DNA of 64,000 nt from Ceratodon purpureus (Eukaryota; Streptophyta; Bryopsida; Pseudoditrichales; Ditrichaceae), in assembly GCA_014871385.1 (NCBI GenBank), contig CM026426.1, positions 19,478,270-19,542,269 of the forward strand, read 5' to 3'. Positions 1 through 13,000 of this stretch are shown in pieces. The translations under genes and the position numbers were made by a program. The notes under the pieces are model-generated. The model did no database searches, was not told the DNA's origin, and saw nothing but the letters and a program-made list of their open reading frames with translations. Numbering within the stretch: the stretch's first letter is position 1; the number at the start of each line of letters is the position of its first letter.

Positions 1-625
1 TGTACGGAATACCATGGATGTGAATCCGAACATTCCTTATCAACCCCACTGGCTCCACTACGGCCTGATCAGCCATACGCAATCGATAGGGTGCTGGTGA
101 CGGCTCCTTCAACCCCAACCGAATTCGCTCCTCCTCAGTAATTAGGTTGACACCAGACCCTCCATCCAGGAGTACGTTGTCCGATGTTAACTGCCCCACC
201 TGCACAGAAATAACCGGAAGGCCTCGATCAATATCTACTGCACCAACAACCAAGTTAGGGTGTACCGATGATCCCTGGGGATTCTGGATATCCACTGGTG
301 TTGTTGTCGGCTGTGTCTTTGGTGAAACCTGCTGGTGCTGAATCGGCCCAAATGGCAGTCTATGCTGTCGCTGAGTATTGGGAAATACTTTCGCTCTGAC
401 ATACTCAGTAAGGTTGGGGGCCACTTCGACTAGTTCGCCCAAAGACACAGTAATAGGTGTCTGTAAAATCTGTCTGCTCACAGTCTTAACGGCTGATGAA
501 GGCTGGGGAGTAGTCGGCTCTGTCGAATTCCCAGTCGGCACCAGCTTGGGTGTCTCCTGCAAGCAATCCGCATCAGGAAACCCTGCCCAGTCACTATCTA
601 GTACTGTTCCGTCGGATTCATCACT
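1..625 (-). pseudogene. Gypsy-A aspartic protease region, partial
   Basis: The minus-strand frame is open across this stretch and runs off the window edge. It encodes the end of gag followed by a retropepsin-like protease, which in this family cleaves the Gag-Pol polyprotein inside the virus-like particle. The active-site motif reads VLLDGGSGVNLI, and the same motif (VLLDGGSGVNLI) occurs in Gypsy-B at about 27,260. It is followed by the conserved stretch RLRMADQ and then IHGIPY at the window edge. The usual D-S/T-G is replaced by D-G-G-S-G in both elements, so this is the family form rather than damage. It lies directly after the nested LINE and is in frame with gag once the LINE is removed. 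Confidence 0.8.
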
Positions 626-3600
626 AAAACTAGATTAGTTTTTCGTAGAAAAGCAGAATGAGAAACGGCTAGGCGCTCCGTGAAACCTGGTGAGGGCAGT
701 AAGGGGTGTTAGCCGCTGAGTGGAAGAGGCACAGCCAAGGAGGAGCTGGCCCCTTGGAGTCCCGTGTCCCTCTTGACCTTAGTGTGTTGCAAGTTTGCAG
801 AGAGACAACTAGTGTTGGAGAGGGACCTTTCACTTCAGATCTGATACTGTAACGTATGAGCAACCTGAGGAACGAGTTTTTGTTGAGTTCAGAGCTGCTT
901 GTCTGATTGTGAGTTGGGAGCAGCGGTTGGAACTGACTCAATATTACTCCCCACAGGAGGCGTCACTCAGTTATAGATCTAGATCTAGATGTGTATGTAG
1001 GATTTTTTGTGACTCAATGAAGCTTACTTGCATAACTCCCTAGCTGTTCCAAACCAGGTGCATTCCATAGCATCACAATAGGCTCACTTTGCAAACAGGG
1101 GCTCTCCCCTCGCTTACCACCAATTAAGTCTTATAGATCTCTTAGAGCATACGATTTCTACCTCGTTTTCTTAGCACTCAACACTATTCTTTGTCTTACT
1201 ACCACTGCACACATAACTAGCCATACTCAGATCCCTGCCGACTGGAGAAACACACTGGCGCAAGCATCGAATTCCAGCATTCCAAGCACAACGCAGCAAG
1301 CACAGCGAGAGCAAGTGCCACGAAGATCCGGATTCTATGGATCTGATGCACACCACGAAGTTATCACTGACAAAGAGAGAGTGAAGATCTGTAACCTCAA
1401 GGGACTTCACGAAAGAGCCCATCACAGACCCAGACACTACCGTGGGAGACGACCAAGGTATGCGCTAAAGCCACACCGCCCCAAATGTGCAGCTGCATCA
1501 ACGACCTCACCGAAGCTAGAGATCCACCAAAGCAGCTACAAAGTTGCACCAGGTAAGTTTCTCAACTTAACACCCTGCTTTAATCACAATCTTTATAACA
1601 TCAGACACAAAATCCCGCACTCAGTTTCAATAGAGCATGTCCCTCACATACCTTGTTATTTACAAAACTTAAAAACTGAGCACCTCTGTGGTCCAAAAGC
1701 ACACCTTAGCTCTTTGATTCAGGTTTCAGAGCTAAAATTCTACTCAACTCTCAACCGTCAGAGGTGCTACGTCAAAACTCCTGCAATCAGATCCTTGACT
1801 TGCACTCAAACACCGAAGCTGTATAGCCACACCGTAGCAGCGAACGAGTGGGTGCAGCTTCGTGCACCTCGTCGAATCAGCTGCAAATCTATATCAGGAG
1901 GAAGATCATCTATCAAGTTACGAGTCCTGCACCGACGCCAACCAGATCACCTATGCGGAGTTTTGTGCACCTGGCCAAGCACAACCGCAGATCACCAACT
2001 CAAGCCTGCAAGTTGCGACACACAGGTAAAACTCCTCACCTTTCATCATACAAAAAATTTGTATGCATCATTAAACCCAAAACAATTTAACTCCATACAT
2101 AAACACTACGTCAATTCTGCCCATATCCCTTCCACTATTCTCCTAACTACTAACAAATTGCAAAAACCTAAAAACGGTGAGAACCAAACTTGCATTCTCC
2201 TTGTGCATCCTCCTTGTGTGTGGGGCTGGAGGGGTAGGACTTACCAGGAACGCAACAACACGCAGGAACGCAGGAGCATCGTGATCTCTGTCTGCGTGCA
2301 GTCCTCAGCGGGCACTCTTCAGCGGGCACTTCTCGAAGCTCTCGCAAGCAGCACCGGCGCAGGCCTTACAACTGCAAAAACACACACCTTCGGAGCAACT
2401 GGAGTCGTTTGCCGCACTGCCACATTACTCGCAGCGCCCTCATACACCGAGCGCCTGATTGCACATGGGTCTCTACTAGTAAGTCTTCTCCAAATTCCTT
2501 TTTCCTGCGTGCACCAAAGTATTTCGAAATTGCTCAATTCCACACATTATAATATCACACACTTGACTAAAATCAAAAAAGAAAATCACCACCTAACATC
2601 ACCAGATTCACCATACACTAGAGTGACAACAATACACCACATACAACACTGTTGTAGAAATCTTCTTAGCATAACACCTGACCTAACAAAACAAAAAACT
2701 AATAACGCCTTTGTGTCTGATCAACTCAAAACAAAAGAAAACGAAGTGTGTTGTTTGAGTGTCTGGGAGGTTGGACAGGACACACACCCCTCGTAGAGCC
2801 AAGCAGCGCTGCTCTGTTAAATCGAGGGAGGTTGCTTGATCGAGGGAGGTTGCTTGATCGAGGGAGGTCGCTCTACTCCGTTTGTTCTGAAAGAGATACC
2901 ACATCGACAGCGGAAGAGGTAAGTTTACCTAACCTTACCCTCAAACAAATTAACTCACAAATAAAAAGACAATTCAATTTGCTACGTAACTGTAGAACCC
3001 ATTATCTGCCTAGAGTTTGTCATTGCTTGAAGTCTGCAACGTACCCTCGGTCAGTTGTCACCGCCTGCCTTCCTACAAGGAAGAGCAATTGTTGGAAGCC
3101 CTTTCCTTGCAGATATTACAGCCGAGAGCCCAATTGCAAGCAAGGAGAAGAGAAAAACAAGACGAGGGAGCACAATTGCAAACAAGCAAAGAAAGAAAAC
3201 AAGATACGGGGAAGGAAGATCAGACACAAAGGCGCAGCGAAGCGTCATTACCACCTTGCCCAACGGAGCAGTGGCTTCGAAATCTTCAACAGACCCCCCA
3301 CAGCTATCTCGGGAAAGCTTCCCTCCAGTAACCCGATTCTTGCCGCTCCACAGCAACATCGGACCTGCAACTTTGGTTGCACTTCCTCACAGCTCGCATA
3401 TGCTGAAGCTTCTCACGGTGTTTGCACCTTGGGGTTCTCCGGCAAGTTGACTTGCGAAGACGCTGAGGTCTTCGAACACGCCCCACAAGCCAACCTCACC
3501 GTTGCATTTAATCATCTCGCAAGCCCGCCCCATTGCGCCAAGAGAGACCAAGAGTCTGATGGCGTAAGCGAACAAGCTATGAGTCATAGCTGTAGCGGCG

Positions 3601-3926
3601 TTCAAACCAACCTAAACAAGGAGACTTCACTCGGCGTTACCCCCCTGCCGCTACACAGCTTAGCGCCCCCTCAAAGCACTGCCACGGAGCTCCTCATGCA
3701 CAGACCCTCAAGGAAACGGCGAGCATCACACCCTGCGGCCCTCCCCGCTCGCACAAGCGGAAGACAGGCAGCGAGAGCAGCCCCTGCTCAGTGGCCAACT
3801 CCCACCTCAAACATTGCAGCAGGAATATCTTCGGCGACCCCCCTCACTCCCCTCAGCGAACCATCTTCGACGTCTCACACAACTGCAGAGAAGATGGCTT
3901 CTTCATCCCGTGACCGAAGAGTGTAG
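626..3926 (+). other. LINE 5' region with alternating exon-like and AT-rich blocks
   Basis: Two long plus-strand frames cross this region (1,315-2,796 and 2,748-3,926), but their translations show no recognisable domain and I do not accept them as proteins. What stands out is a repeated layout. GC-richer blocks of about 200-300 bases each end in a donor-like word (GTAAGT at about 1,554, GTAAAA at about 2,028, GTAAGT at about 2,480 and about 2,927). Each is followed by an AT-rich intron-like stretch of 200-250 bases. The region may be a promoter/5' UTR built from captured or duplicated pieces. Bases 626-1,170 contain nothing I recognise. Confidence 0.4.
2820..2873. repeat. Three tandem copies of an 18-bp unit
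   Basis: The unit ATCGAGGGAGGTTGCTTG is repeated almost exactly three times, the last copy ending in GGTCGCTC. It lies in the LINE 5' region, just before a GTAAGT word. No function can be assigned; it may be a short promoter repeat or simple slippage. Confidence 0.8.
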
Positions 3927-3941
3927 GTGACGGAAGAGGAA

Positions 3942-5699
3942 ATGGAGAAAGCCAGGGCGGAGCATACGAGAGCTGCGGCACACATGGCCTGCTTCGGCCT
4001 TGAGGAGGACACCGTGATGATGGACACATCAACTCAGAGCGTCAAGAGGCTTTCAGCCGACAAAGCCAAGGAGCAGAGTCCCGCAAACTCCAGCCAAGGC
4101 AAGAGATCGAGGGAAGCTCCAGAGACTGCACCAACAAATGTGCCGCACCAAGCCTCCCCCATGAGAGTTGTCGTACCAGATCAGGTAAGTCCCCTGAAAC
4201 TGTGGCTTGGTTTTGAAGCAATGGAAGAAATTGCACAAGACATGGGCCAGGAAGCTCTGTTCAGTGGAGAGACAACAGCTGATCGCATCCTCCGTGGGAT
4301 ACCACCGGCTGAAGCTGCAGAGCTAGAGAAAGCTGATGTTGCATTTCTCCGTGTGCCACAGCTCCTCTACCCAAGTAAGAGACCCGATGGTCTCCAAGGT
4401 CAGCATCTAAACCTTACCCAAATACCAAGTGATATTCAAATTGACCCTTTGACATGCCTCTCATTAGATTTTCATGTGGCTATACATTTTCAAATTCCTC
4501 TTGCTCCTCTTTTCCATAACCAAGTTAAAGAGCTAGTTAGAAAAAGATTGGAACATATGAATATCCCACTTGGTTCTCACATTATTGAGCCAATTTCCAT
4601 CTTGTGCATGAGTGTAAAAAGAGGTGGAGAAAAAGGAGTTTGGGCTGGAATTGCCAAACTCCATCTTCTCCACCCCGAAATTGATGGGGTGGCATTGTTG
4701 AAAGGTCTTAAGCCATTCATCTTGCAAATTGACCCCGAATCACCCCATGACACCCTTGGAAAGGTATGTAAGTCTTACCATTCGATTGCAAGAAATACTA
4801 ACCTCTCTATCAAGATTACTAGTGATAATCTTGTGGATGTCCCATCTCACTCTCTTTTCAAAGATATCTTAGAAAGTAGCTTTAGGAGAGGCCACAAATT
4901 CAAAATTGTGGAGGTGCAAAAGGGTACCTCCAACAACCATGCTTACATTGTAGCCCCTACACCTTCACAAGCCAAGAAATTCAAAGAGCTTCAAGTGTCA
5001 ACAAATCAAGAAATCTTGGAGGCTCATGTGAAGAAGGGGCCCTCCCTCTCATTTGAGCAAAAACTCAGGAAAGATGCTCTTACCTTAACTTTCTACAATC
5101 TTCCCATTTTGATGAGCATTGATGACACAATCCTTGCCATTCACAATGAGTTAGGCACCAAAAATGTTGTTTCAATATGGTTTCACAAGCACAATGGTCT
5201 TAGGCACAATGGAAGTGCTAATGTAGAATGCTTAAACCCCTTTGTTTACCGTAAGTTTGTGGGAAAAGAGATGAAAATTGGGGTGTACCATGTGGAAATT
5301 ACCGCACACCGTCGAAGTCTAGAAGGTAGTGAAAAACCTTCAAAGGAACTTTTGGTCAAGTTTGGATTTGAAGATACTAATACTTGTTTGGTTAATACTG
5401 TGGAAGCAATTCAAAACCAAACCCAAGGTAAAGTAAAAGATGATGTTCTTACCTTGATGAAGGAAGCCATTGAAGATGGCAACAAGAAGCTCAAGATGGA
5501 GTTGCACAAGGACATGAAGACTTTGAAGGATGATATTGTCAAGGAGGCTTACAACTATGCGGATGAAATCAATGAGAAATTGAAAAAGCAAATGCTCGAC
5601 ATCCAAAGTACCTTGGCTTTGGCACTCAATGGAATGCAACAAATTACCGGCTCGGTAAGTCCCAACCTTTTACTCAAGGACAAGCCAAATGGGGAGTGA
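3942..5699 (+). CDS. LINE ORF1 protein (RNA-binding type)
   Basis: The frame is open from 3,927 (GTG); the first ATG is at 3,942, giving about 585 residues. In LINEs, ORF1 proteins bind the element RNA and form ribonucleoprotein particles. Here the N-terminus is charged and disordered. The middle (roughly residues 370-460) looks like an RNA-recognition-motif fold: a strand reading TLTFYNLP, later an ANVECL strand. The C-terminal 100 residues are Lys/Glu/Leu-rich and probably form a coiled coil. It has no zinc knuckle. It sits upstream of ORF2 on the same strand, as expected for a two-ORF LINE. GTAAGT words at 4,183 and 5,650 lie inside the open frame. The ORF1 assignment rests mainly on position and architecture. 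Confidence 0.6.
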   Translation: MEKARAEHTRAAAHMACFGLEEDTVMMDTSTQSVKRLSADKAKEQSPANSSQGKRSREAPETAPTNVPHQASPMRVVVPDQVSPLKLWLGFEAMEEIAQDMGQEALFSGETTADRILRGIPPAEAAELEKADVAFLRVPQLLYPSKRPDGLQGQHLNLTQIPSDIQIDPLTCLSLDFHVAIHFQIPLAPLFHNQVKELVRKRLEHMNIPLGSHIIEPISILCMSVKRGGEKGVWAGIAKLHLLHPEIDGVALLKGLKPFILQIDPESPHDTLGKVCKSYHSIARNTNLSIKITSDNLVDVPSHSLFKDILESSFRRGHKFKIVEVQKGTSNNHAYIVAPTPSQAKKFKELQVSTNQEILEAHVKKGPSLSFEQKLRKDALTLTFYNLPILMSIDDTILAIHNELGTKNVVSIWFHKHNGLRHNGSANVECLNPFVYRKFVGKEMKIGVYHVEITAHRRSLEGSEKPSKELLVKFGFEDTNTCLVNTVEAIQNQTQGKVKDDVLTLMKEAIEDGNKKLKMELHKDMKTLKDDIVKEAYNYADEINEKLKKQMLDIQSTLALALNGMQQITGSVSPNLLLKDKPNGE

Positions 5700-5904
5700 C
5701 CACCAACCGACAAGGTAAAATGTATTTACTGCAATACTACTCCGTATATGTAGTTGTATATAGAAATAGTATTACATATTTAGAATATACTAGGAAAAAT
5801 ACAAAATATTATAGTATTTTTCAATGTTTTGAATACTTCTTGAAATACAAATACAATTACTATATTCCATACTTGTACAAGTACAATACTCTACCAAAAT
5901 ACTA

Positions 5905-6760
5905 CCTTCATCCAAAAATTTGCTTTCATCCAAGACATGGATTTCATCCAAAATTCCAATCTCATCCAAATCTTAAACTTCATCCAAAGTTTAGATTTCA
6001 TCCGAAGTCCACATTACATCTAAAATTCGGATTTCATCCAAATTTCAAATTTCATCCAAAACTTAGACGTCATCCAAAACTCAGAATTCATCCAAATTTT
6101 AGACTTCATCCAAAATTTAGATTTCATCCAAATCTCAAGGTTCATCCAAATCTCAGATTTCATCCAAATTTCAGATTTCATCCAAATCTCAGATTTCATC
6201 CAAAATTTAGATTTCATCCAAATTTCAGATTTCGTCCAAATTGCAGACTTCACCCAAAATTCAGATTTCATTCAAAATCTAAGATCCACTCAAAATCCAA
6301 ATCTCATCCAAAATTCAAACTTCATTCAAAAATCATTTTCAACCCAAAAATTATGCTAAGAATTCATACACAACAAGGATATAACCTTAGTACAAAACAT
6401 CATCTCCAACTACCACATTATATCAAACCCAACCATCAAATAGCCTCGGCCTACCAGCCTTGCCTAAATACAAAATACAAATACCAAATCATAAACAATA
6501 TAACACCCAATACCATAACAAATCATACCCCAATAAATACAAATACATATACATATTCTTCAACCATACAAGTAGAAAATACAATACCCGCCACCCATCT
6601 AAAACCAAAAATTCATCCAAAATTAAAAATTCATCCAAAATTAAAAACTCATCCTAAATTAAAAACTCTGCCAAAATCCTAAATTCATCCAGAATTCCAA
6701 ACTCCACAAAATTCCAAGTTCATCCAAAATCCAAAAAACACCAAAACTCTAGATTTCATC
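5905..6760 (+). repeat. TTCATCC minisatellite between LINE ORF1 and ORF2
   Basis: About 20 exact TTCATCC words plus many one-base variants recur here, mostly as an 18-bp unit of the form ATTTCATCCAAATTTCAG with drifting spacers. The densest part is 5,905-6,240, with a second cluster at 6,605-6,760. Because the unit length is a multiple of three, the array is open in several frames on both strands (repeated F-H-P-K/N on plus, W-M-K-S on minus). I treat those frames as artefacts of the repeat. The same seven-base word is clustered in both Gypsy elements. Confidence 0.85.
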
Positions 6761-7067
6761 CAAATCTTATATTTCATCTAAAACATAGTAGTCATCCAAA
6801 CTATAAAATCCACCAAAAAGCCAAACTCTATTTAAAAAATATAACTCATTCCAAACAAAGAATTATCTCACGATATCAATTTCACATAATACTTGATATC
6901 ATACAAAAACATAATCTTACTAACAAACACTCTACTACCATCGTCTACCAACCCCACGTGAAAAAAGACAAAACCTATCAACATCATGAGAGAATAAAAT
7001 ATGAAAAGAATACAAAACAACACATATACAATTGGTTTCCTAACTCAATTACAAACCATTCCTCTGA

Positions 7068-10000
7068 ACCCACTACAACCTCGCACTTCTACCTTTAAGT
7101 CTAGAACAAACAATACCTGCATTACCCAATCTATTCAACACAACAAAATTCATAACAACAAAATATTATAAAGTAATATATAAAAACCCTAAAACTAGTA
7201 TTTACCAAGAATACTACTTTGTAAACAAATTAGCTCTACTTCCATGCGGAGACATTGAATCAAACCCAGGGCCAATGCCCAACATACTTAGAACTCATCC
7301 AGCCGAACATAAGAAAAGAGCTAGAAGATACTTTATCCCTAGCACAATTAAATTCCGCCCGGAATACCAAGATATTGCAAAATCATTTGCTCCAATTTTA
7401 AAAACTAACCACCATCTACACCATCAAGCAATCATTGAATTTCCACACCTACATCGATACATACAAATACAAATACAATCTCCACTACCTCACATACTAT
7501 ATGCATTAGTCGTTACCATACACCCATTAATAAATATATGTAATGATATACTAGCTCATCCCCGCATTTACCACTTCAATGATATTTGGACTAATACAGT
7601 AATGATTAGACTAGCCAACCTAAATAACCCTCCGGAAAGACACATCCTCACTCAACACCCTTATACCAAATTCATTGAAATGAACCAAGACCTAATATCC
7701 CCAAAAAACTCAATCCATGATGAACTATACAAATTTATCCATAACCAAGATACACCACCAACACCTACCATACTCCAAAGAAAATTTCCTTTCTTACCAA
7801 ATAAATTAATCACTGAAGCTCTACGCTGTTTCGAAAGTCTAAATGAATACTCACATCCACCACCCCTTCCAAACATCCCAACCCCTCCCCCGAGAATAAA
7901 CATCAACACTAATGACGAAACTAATATAATAACTTGGAATGCATCTTCGCTTAATACAGCTTTACCAAACCTACAAAACCTCGTATATAATTCTTCAAGG
8001 ACTACGGCAATTATAAACATCCAAGAAACAAAACTCACAGCAACCAAATCCACTAAATGGATACAAAATCTATTTCCTGAATATAAACTCATTTTTAATA
8101 ACACACATGCCCTCATAAGATGCATGCAACAAAGAATGCCCTACACCCCCGGAAGACGAGGCTTACTCACACTTATACACAATAAATATGCTTTCCCCGG
8201 AAATATTACCAAAATCCCTACACCAGCAAACATTTCCCCATATTTGCAGATAATAAAAATAAACAACCATCCGTTACTACCATGGTTAATCATACACTTA
8301 TATATGCCCACACACCTAGAAGACATCCGCCTCATCCCCCACATTCAAACTACAATCACAAACCAAATAAATGCACACCCTAATCATACATACATCTTGT
8401 GTGGAGACTTCAATCGTGATATAGCACTAAACGGAAGACAAAACCACAACACCAACACCCCACCACAAGAAGAAGATATTCAATGGAAAAACTTTACAAA
8501 CTCACTAAATCTAGAATACATCCCAACAAACACAACATTCTTTAGACAAGGTGGCTACAACTACACATCAACTAGCTTCATAGACGGTTTCTACATAAAA
8601 TCCCTAAACAATACTAGACTCACCTCCACGACAAACAAAAATTTGAATCTAAACTCAGATCATTATCCAGTCACCTTACACATTCCACAAAACCTATTGA
8701 TATCCAGACCACCGGCTCCCATCACTACCCCAACAATTAGAATCTTAAATCCAATACCTCTAGAAAACTTAGAAAAATTTAATATTGAATTTTTTGAAAA
8801 AAACTCTGTACAAATAAATGAATTAACTAGTCTATTAGAAAATAATGACCATCTTACCCCCGCTTTATGGCAAGAAGCTTGCGCATCCCTAGACAAAATC
8901 GTAGAAAAAATCTCAGAAACCATTGAAAAAACATGTAACGCACCCCCACTACCACAACTCACTAATAGAACAAGGCAACAAGGCGGCTTTTTACCTCGAA
9001 AACTAGCCAAAGAATGGAAAAAACACCTTGCCACATACCATCTTATCAGAAAAACTATATATATTGCAAAAAACAACCCCCAATGGCAAACACACCCCAT
9101 ATTGAACGAATTACGTAGCCACCAATACGTACAAATCCCACATCCACCAGCAACAGAATCTATACCAAACGAATGGATCGATGACATAGCTAATATCGCA
9201 AAAACTGCTAACAAAGAAGCCAGGAAAATAACCACAAAATACACTAAAGATTGCATCCACAAAGCTGTATCAAAATATCGACAACTGTATGAAAAAAGCC
9301 CCAAAAAAGTAAACCGAAAAGTCTTCGAAAACTCTGAAACTTCACCTCTTGACTCTATAATGGATAGACAAAACCACATCTTAACTAGTCCGGAAGATAT
9401 TGCTCAAGAAATTTACATCCAACAGTCTATAAGTAACCGACCAACAGTCCCTACATGTCATTATCAAACTACACATCCTCCACAATGCACATGCAGTGTT
9501 AGACAATACCCATGGCATGACTTAGACGGATTCACAATTGATCAACGCGGAGAACCACAAATCCCCCTACACACATATTTTGATCAAGAAACTTATGATT
9601 TATGCCTCAAAAACCCAGGAAATAACAAAGCCCCAGGCCCTGACAAAATACCTAACTCTATTCTGAAAAACATGCCTCCACGATTCCACAAACTACTATT
9701 TTTATTTTTTAAACACTGCTACAAACAAAAACAAATACCTGCAACATGGAAAACCAGTCTAACTGTCTTATTATATAAAAAAGGTGAACCATCCCAACTT
9801 ACAAACCATGGGCCTATCGCTTTAGCAAACACCATATACAAACTCTTTACTAGCACATTAACCTTTATCCTTTCCACTTACGGTGAAAGACATCAAATTC
9901 TGCATGACAGCCAAGAAGGATTCCGAGCAGAAAGAGGAACATCCAGACAACTTCAACTACTTATGGCAGCCTTAGAAGATGCAAGATTTACAAATCAAGA

Positions 10001-13000
10001 TATATATATTCTCTACATTGACTTCAAAAATGCTTTTGGCTCCATTGACCATGCGAGACTCTTAGCCATAATGAAAGATCTCGGATATCCAACAGATGCC
10101 ATAAACCTGATAGGAAATATATACTCACAATCCTCTACAATATTTTCTGGAGAACACTTTGGTAAAACTCTACCTATTCCCATCCAAAGGGAAACAATAC
10201 AAGGAGATACTCTTAGTCCATATTTATTTATAATATTCTTAGAACCACTTCTTAGATGGCTACAACAAGGTGACAATGGATACACCTTTGGTACATCCAA
10301 AGTTACAATCTCATCTGCAGCATATGCTGATGATTTAGCAGCAATTGCTAACAAATTAGCTTCACTACAAATACAACTGAATAAATTAGACAAATTCTGC
10401 GAATGGGCTGGAATGGATCTTGGTATACCTAAATGCCCAGTGACCGGATGCCCAAATAAATCAAAAATGAACCCGATAGCATTCAAAGCACAGATCCAAG
10501 CCACCAATATAAACTACAGAAACCAACCAATACCAGTTTTGGACCAACATGATCCTTATACATACCTTGGAATAAACCTTGCACCATCACTTAAATGGAA
10601 AACACAAATAAACACCACCACGGCTAAAGTCATCAAACAATGCCAAGCCTTAGTGGCTTGCCCAGCCACTATGAAACAAAAAATCAATATGGCCGATACC
10701 GTCATACGTGCCGGGATCGCATACAGCTTCTACGCAGTACCATACTCTATGCCAGCCATTAGAAAACTTGACAAAAAGATCATAGCACTCCACAAAACAA
10801 TATGTGGACTACCAAAAAGTACATCTAATATTGCTACACAACTCCCACACGATCCGTTCGGAATGGAAGCCTTTTCGCTAAAAAATGCCTATCTACGATG
10901 TATTGGAGAACAACTACAAAATGCTCTCAATGACAAAGGCAGACTCGGTAAAATCTATTTTGGCTTAATACAATTCATACTTGCAAAATTTGGAGGCTCC
11001 GAAGAAATAGACCGCATCAAATATCAAGATTGTGTGAGATCCCCTATCACTAGAACATTGTTTTTACTTAAACATGACGCAGGAGTCCACCTTAAAAGCA
11101 CAATAGAAAATTTTCTATTAAACCCATCCCCACTCGAAACCGCATGGATGCAAGAAGCACAAAACCTACAAGGCTTAAACCCCAAAACTTCTCTCAAACT
11201 ACTACAAAAGTTACTATTACATAATATATTAAATTTAGAACAAATAACCATGCCTAACGGTACCACCCTAGTGAATCCAGACGACTTTAAAATATACCAC
11301 TCCAACCCCACAAAACTCATAAAAAGTGCGCTAAATATTGCAAGTCAATTATTCTGTCAACCCACTTGCCATCAAAGATGCCAAATACCATGCCGATTTC
11401 GATTTCACTTCCCTCCAAGAACTCTAAAAAATGATTACATATTATTAAACCACAACATCCTACCACAACAACTAAACCCCCCAATATACCCCCCCAACCC
11501 TCCTATTCTCGAACTTCCTCCACCTCCCAACAATATGCTTAAAAATCCAAGACAATTCCCCATACACACAATACTAAACCACAAACAACATAAAATCAAA
11601 GATCCAAATGGGATAAACTAAATAGACACAACATATTTATGCCAATGGACCACGCCAAATAATAACACATACAACAAATGGCGTAATCAAAGCGAACTTT
11701 TCCCTTGGAGTGACACTAACACTTGTCTCCACAATACTGAATTACTTACCCAATACTACACTAAACAACAACATAAACATTTTTTAAACATCATCGAAAA
11801 ACACTTCTCTATAGAACAACAAAAAGATACAAGATACGTTACTCCGGCCACAATTATTCCACTAGCACATGTCTCTATTAATGAATGTAATCCAGAAAAT
11901 GACATTGAAACGGACTCGAATATTATCCAAACACAACATGACGTCGCACATATATACGAAGATAATGGACGGCACCTCATCACCATCCCGAAAACTAGAC
12001 TACTATGGCTATGGAAACAATATCAACATGCAAAAAATACCCCACACGGCCTTGAGCCATCCACCCAATCATTTGAAACTGAAATTGTGTGGCTATATCA
12101 AAGATATAAATATCGTATTCCAAAAAATGATCCACTTAAATGTGCTCAATACACAATACCAACTGAAATACTAGACTTACTAATAGCAACATTCAACATC
12201 CACCAATCTTACTTTTCATCACCAGTTACATGCCCTACACAATTTACCCAATTTTACTTACCATTTTCACGAGATATAATATTTGGCTCCCTAGGGAAAG
12301 CATTTGATCATAAATGGAAAGGAATTGGCTACGCTCATCCCCACAATGAAACCGACTTACAACAAGCCATTCATTGGGCCCGCCTTGCGGCAAAAAATGT
12401 ATCACTATACTCATCTCTCCCGATACTGACTGGTACCAAAACTTCAACCCGTACACCGGCCCATCCCCAGACACACATATTATTGCCCATTTTACTGCAG
12501 ACACCATTATATATGAAGAGCCAACAATTCCCCCCGAACTTAAACTCGAAAGAAAAGAACTTTCTACGCTCCGAATATTCTGTATCCATCACCAAAACAA
12601 CAACATAGGTACTCACGAGCAAATAAATCAACTCGTTCACACAAATTGCATCTCCAACTCCCTTAAACACCCATGTCAATCCTAGTAAAAAATGGTCCAA
12701 ATTATATTATCCAAACACCCCCGCTAATAACTCAACACCTATCCCACAACTACCAAATTACCAAACAAATCTACCACTAAAATTCCACCCCCAATTCAGT
12801 TATTACACAGATGGATCATTTAAACCCCCAAAAGAAATTGGCGACGGTAAATGGCGGAGAGAAAGAGCCGGATACGGTATCTACAGCCCCAAAGGCCTCA
12901 ACATCCCCAAAAGACTCCACGGACACCAAAATATACTACGTGCAGAAATGATGGCAGTACACAAAACACTCAGAATTATTAACGCACAATTCCCCAACGA

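Noticed and set aside
1315-2796. A 493-residue protein in the LINE 5' region
   Set aside because: Composition is His/Thr/Ser/Leu-rich with no domain, and the frame crosses AT-rich intron-like stretches. It is more likely a chance frame.
5696-6682. A 328-residue His/Pro/Lys repeat protein after LINE ORF1
   Set aside because: The frame is open only because the 18-bp TTCATCC array is a multiple of three; the opposite strand is open too. It starts at GTG overlapping the ORF1 stop and has no non-repeat domain.
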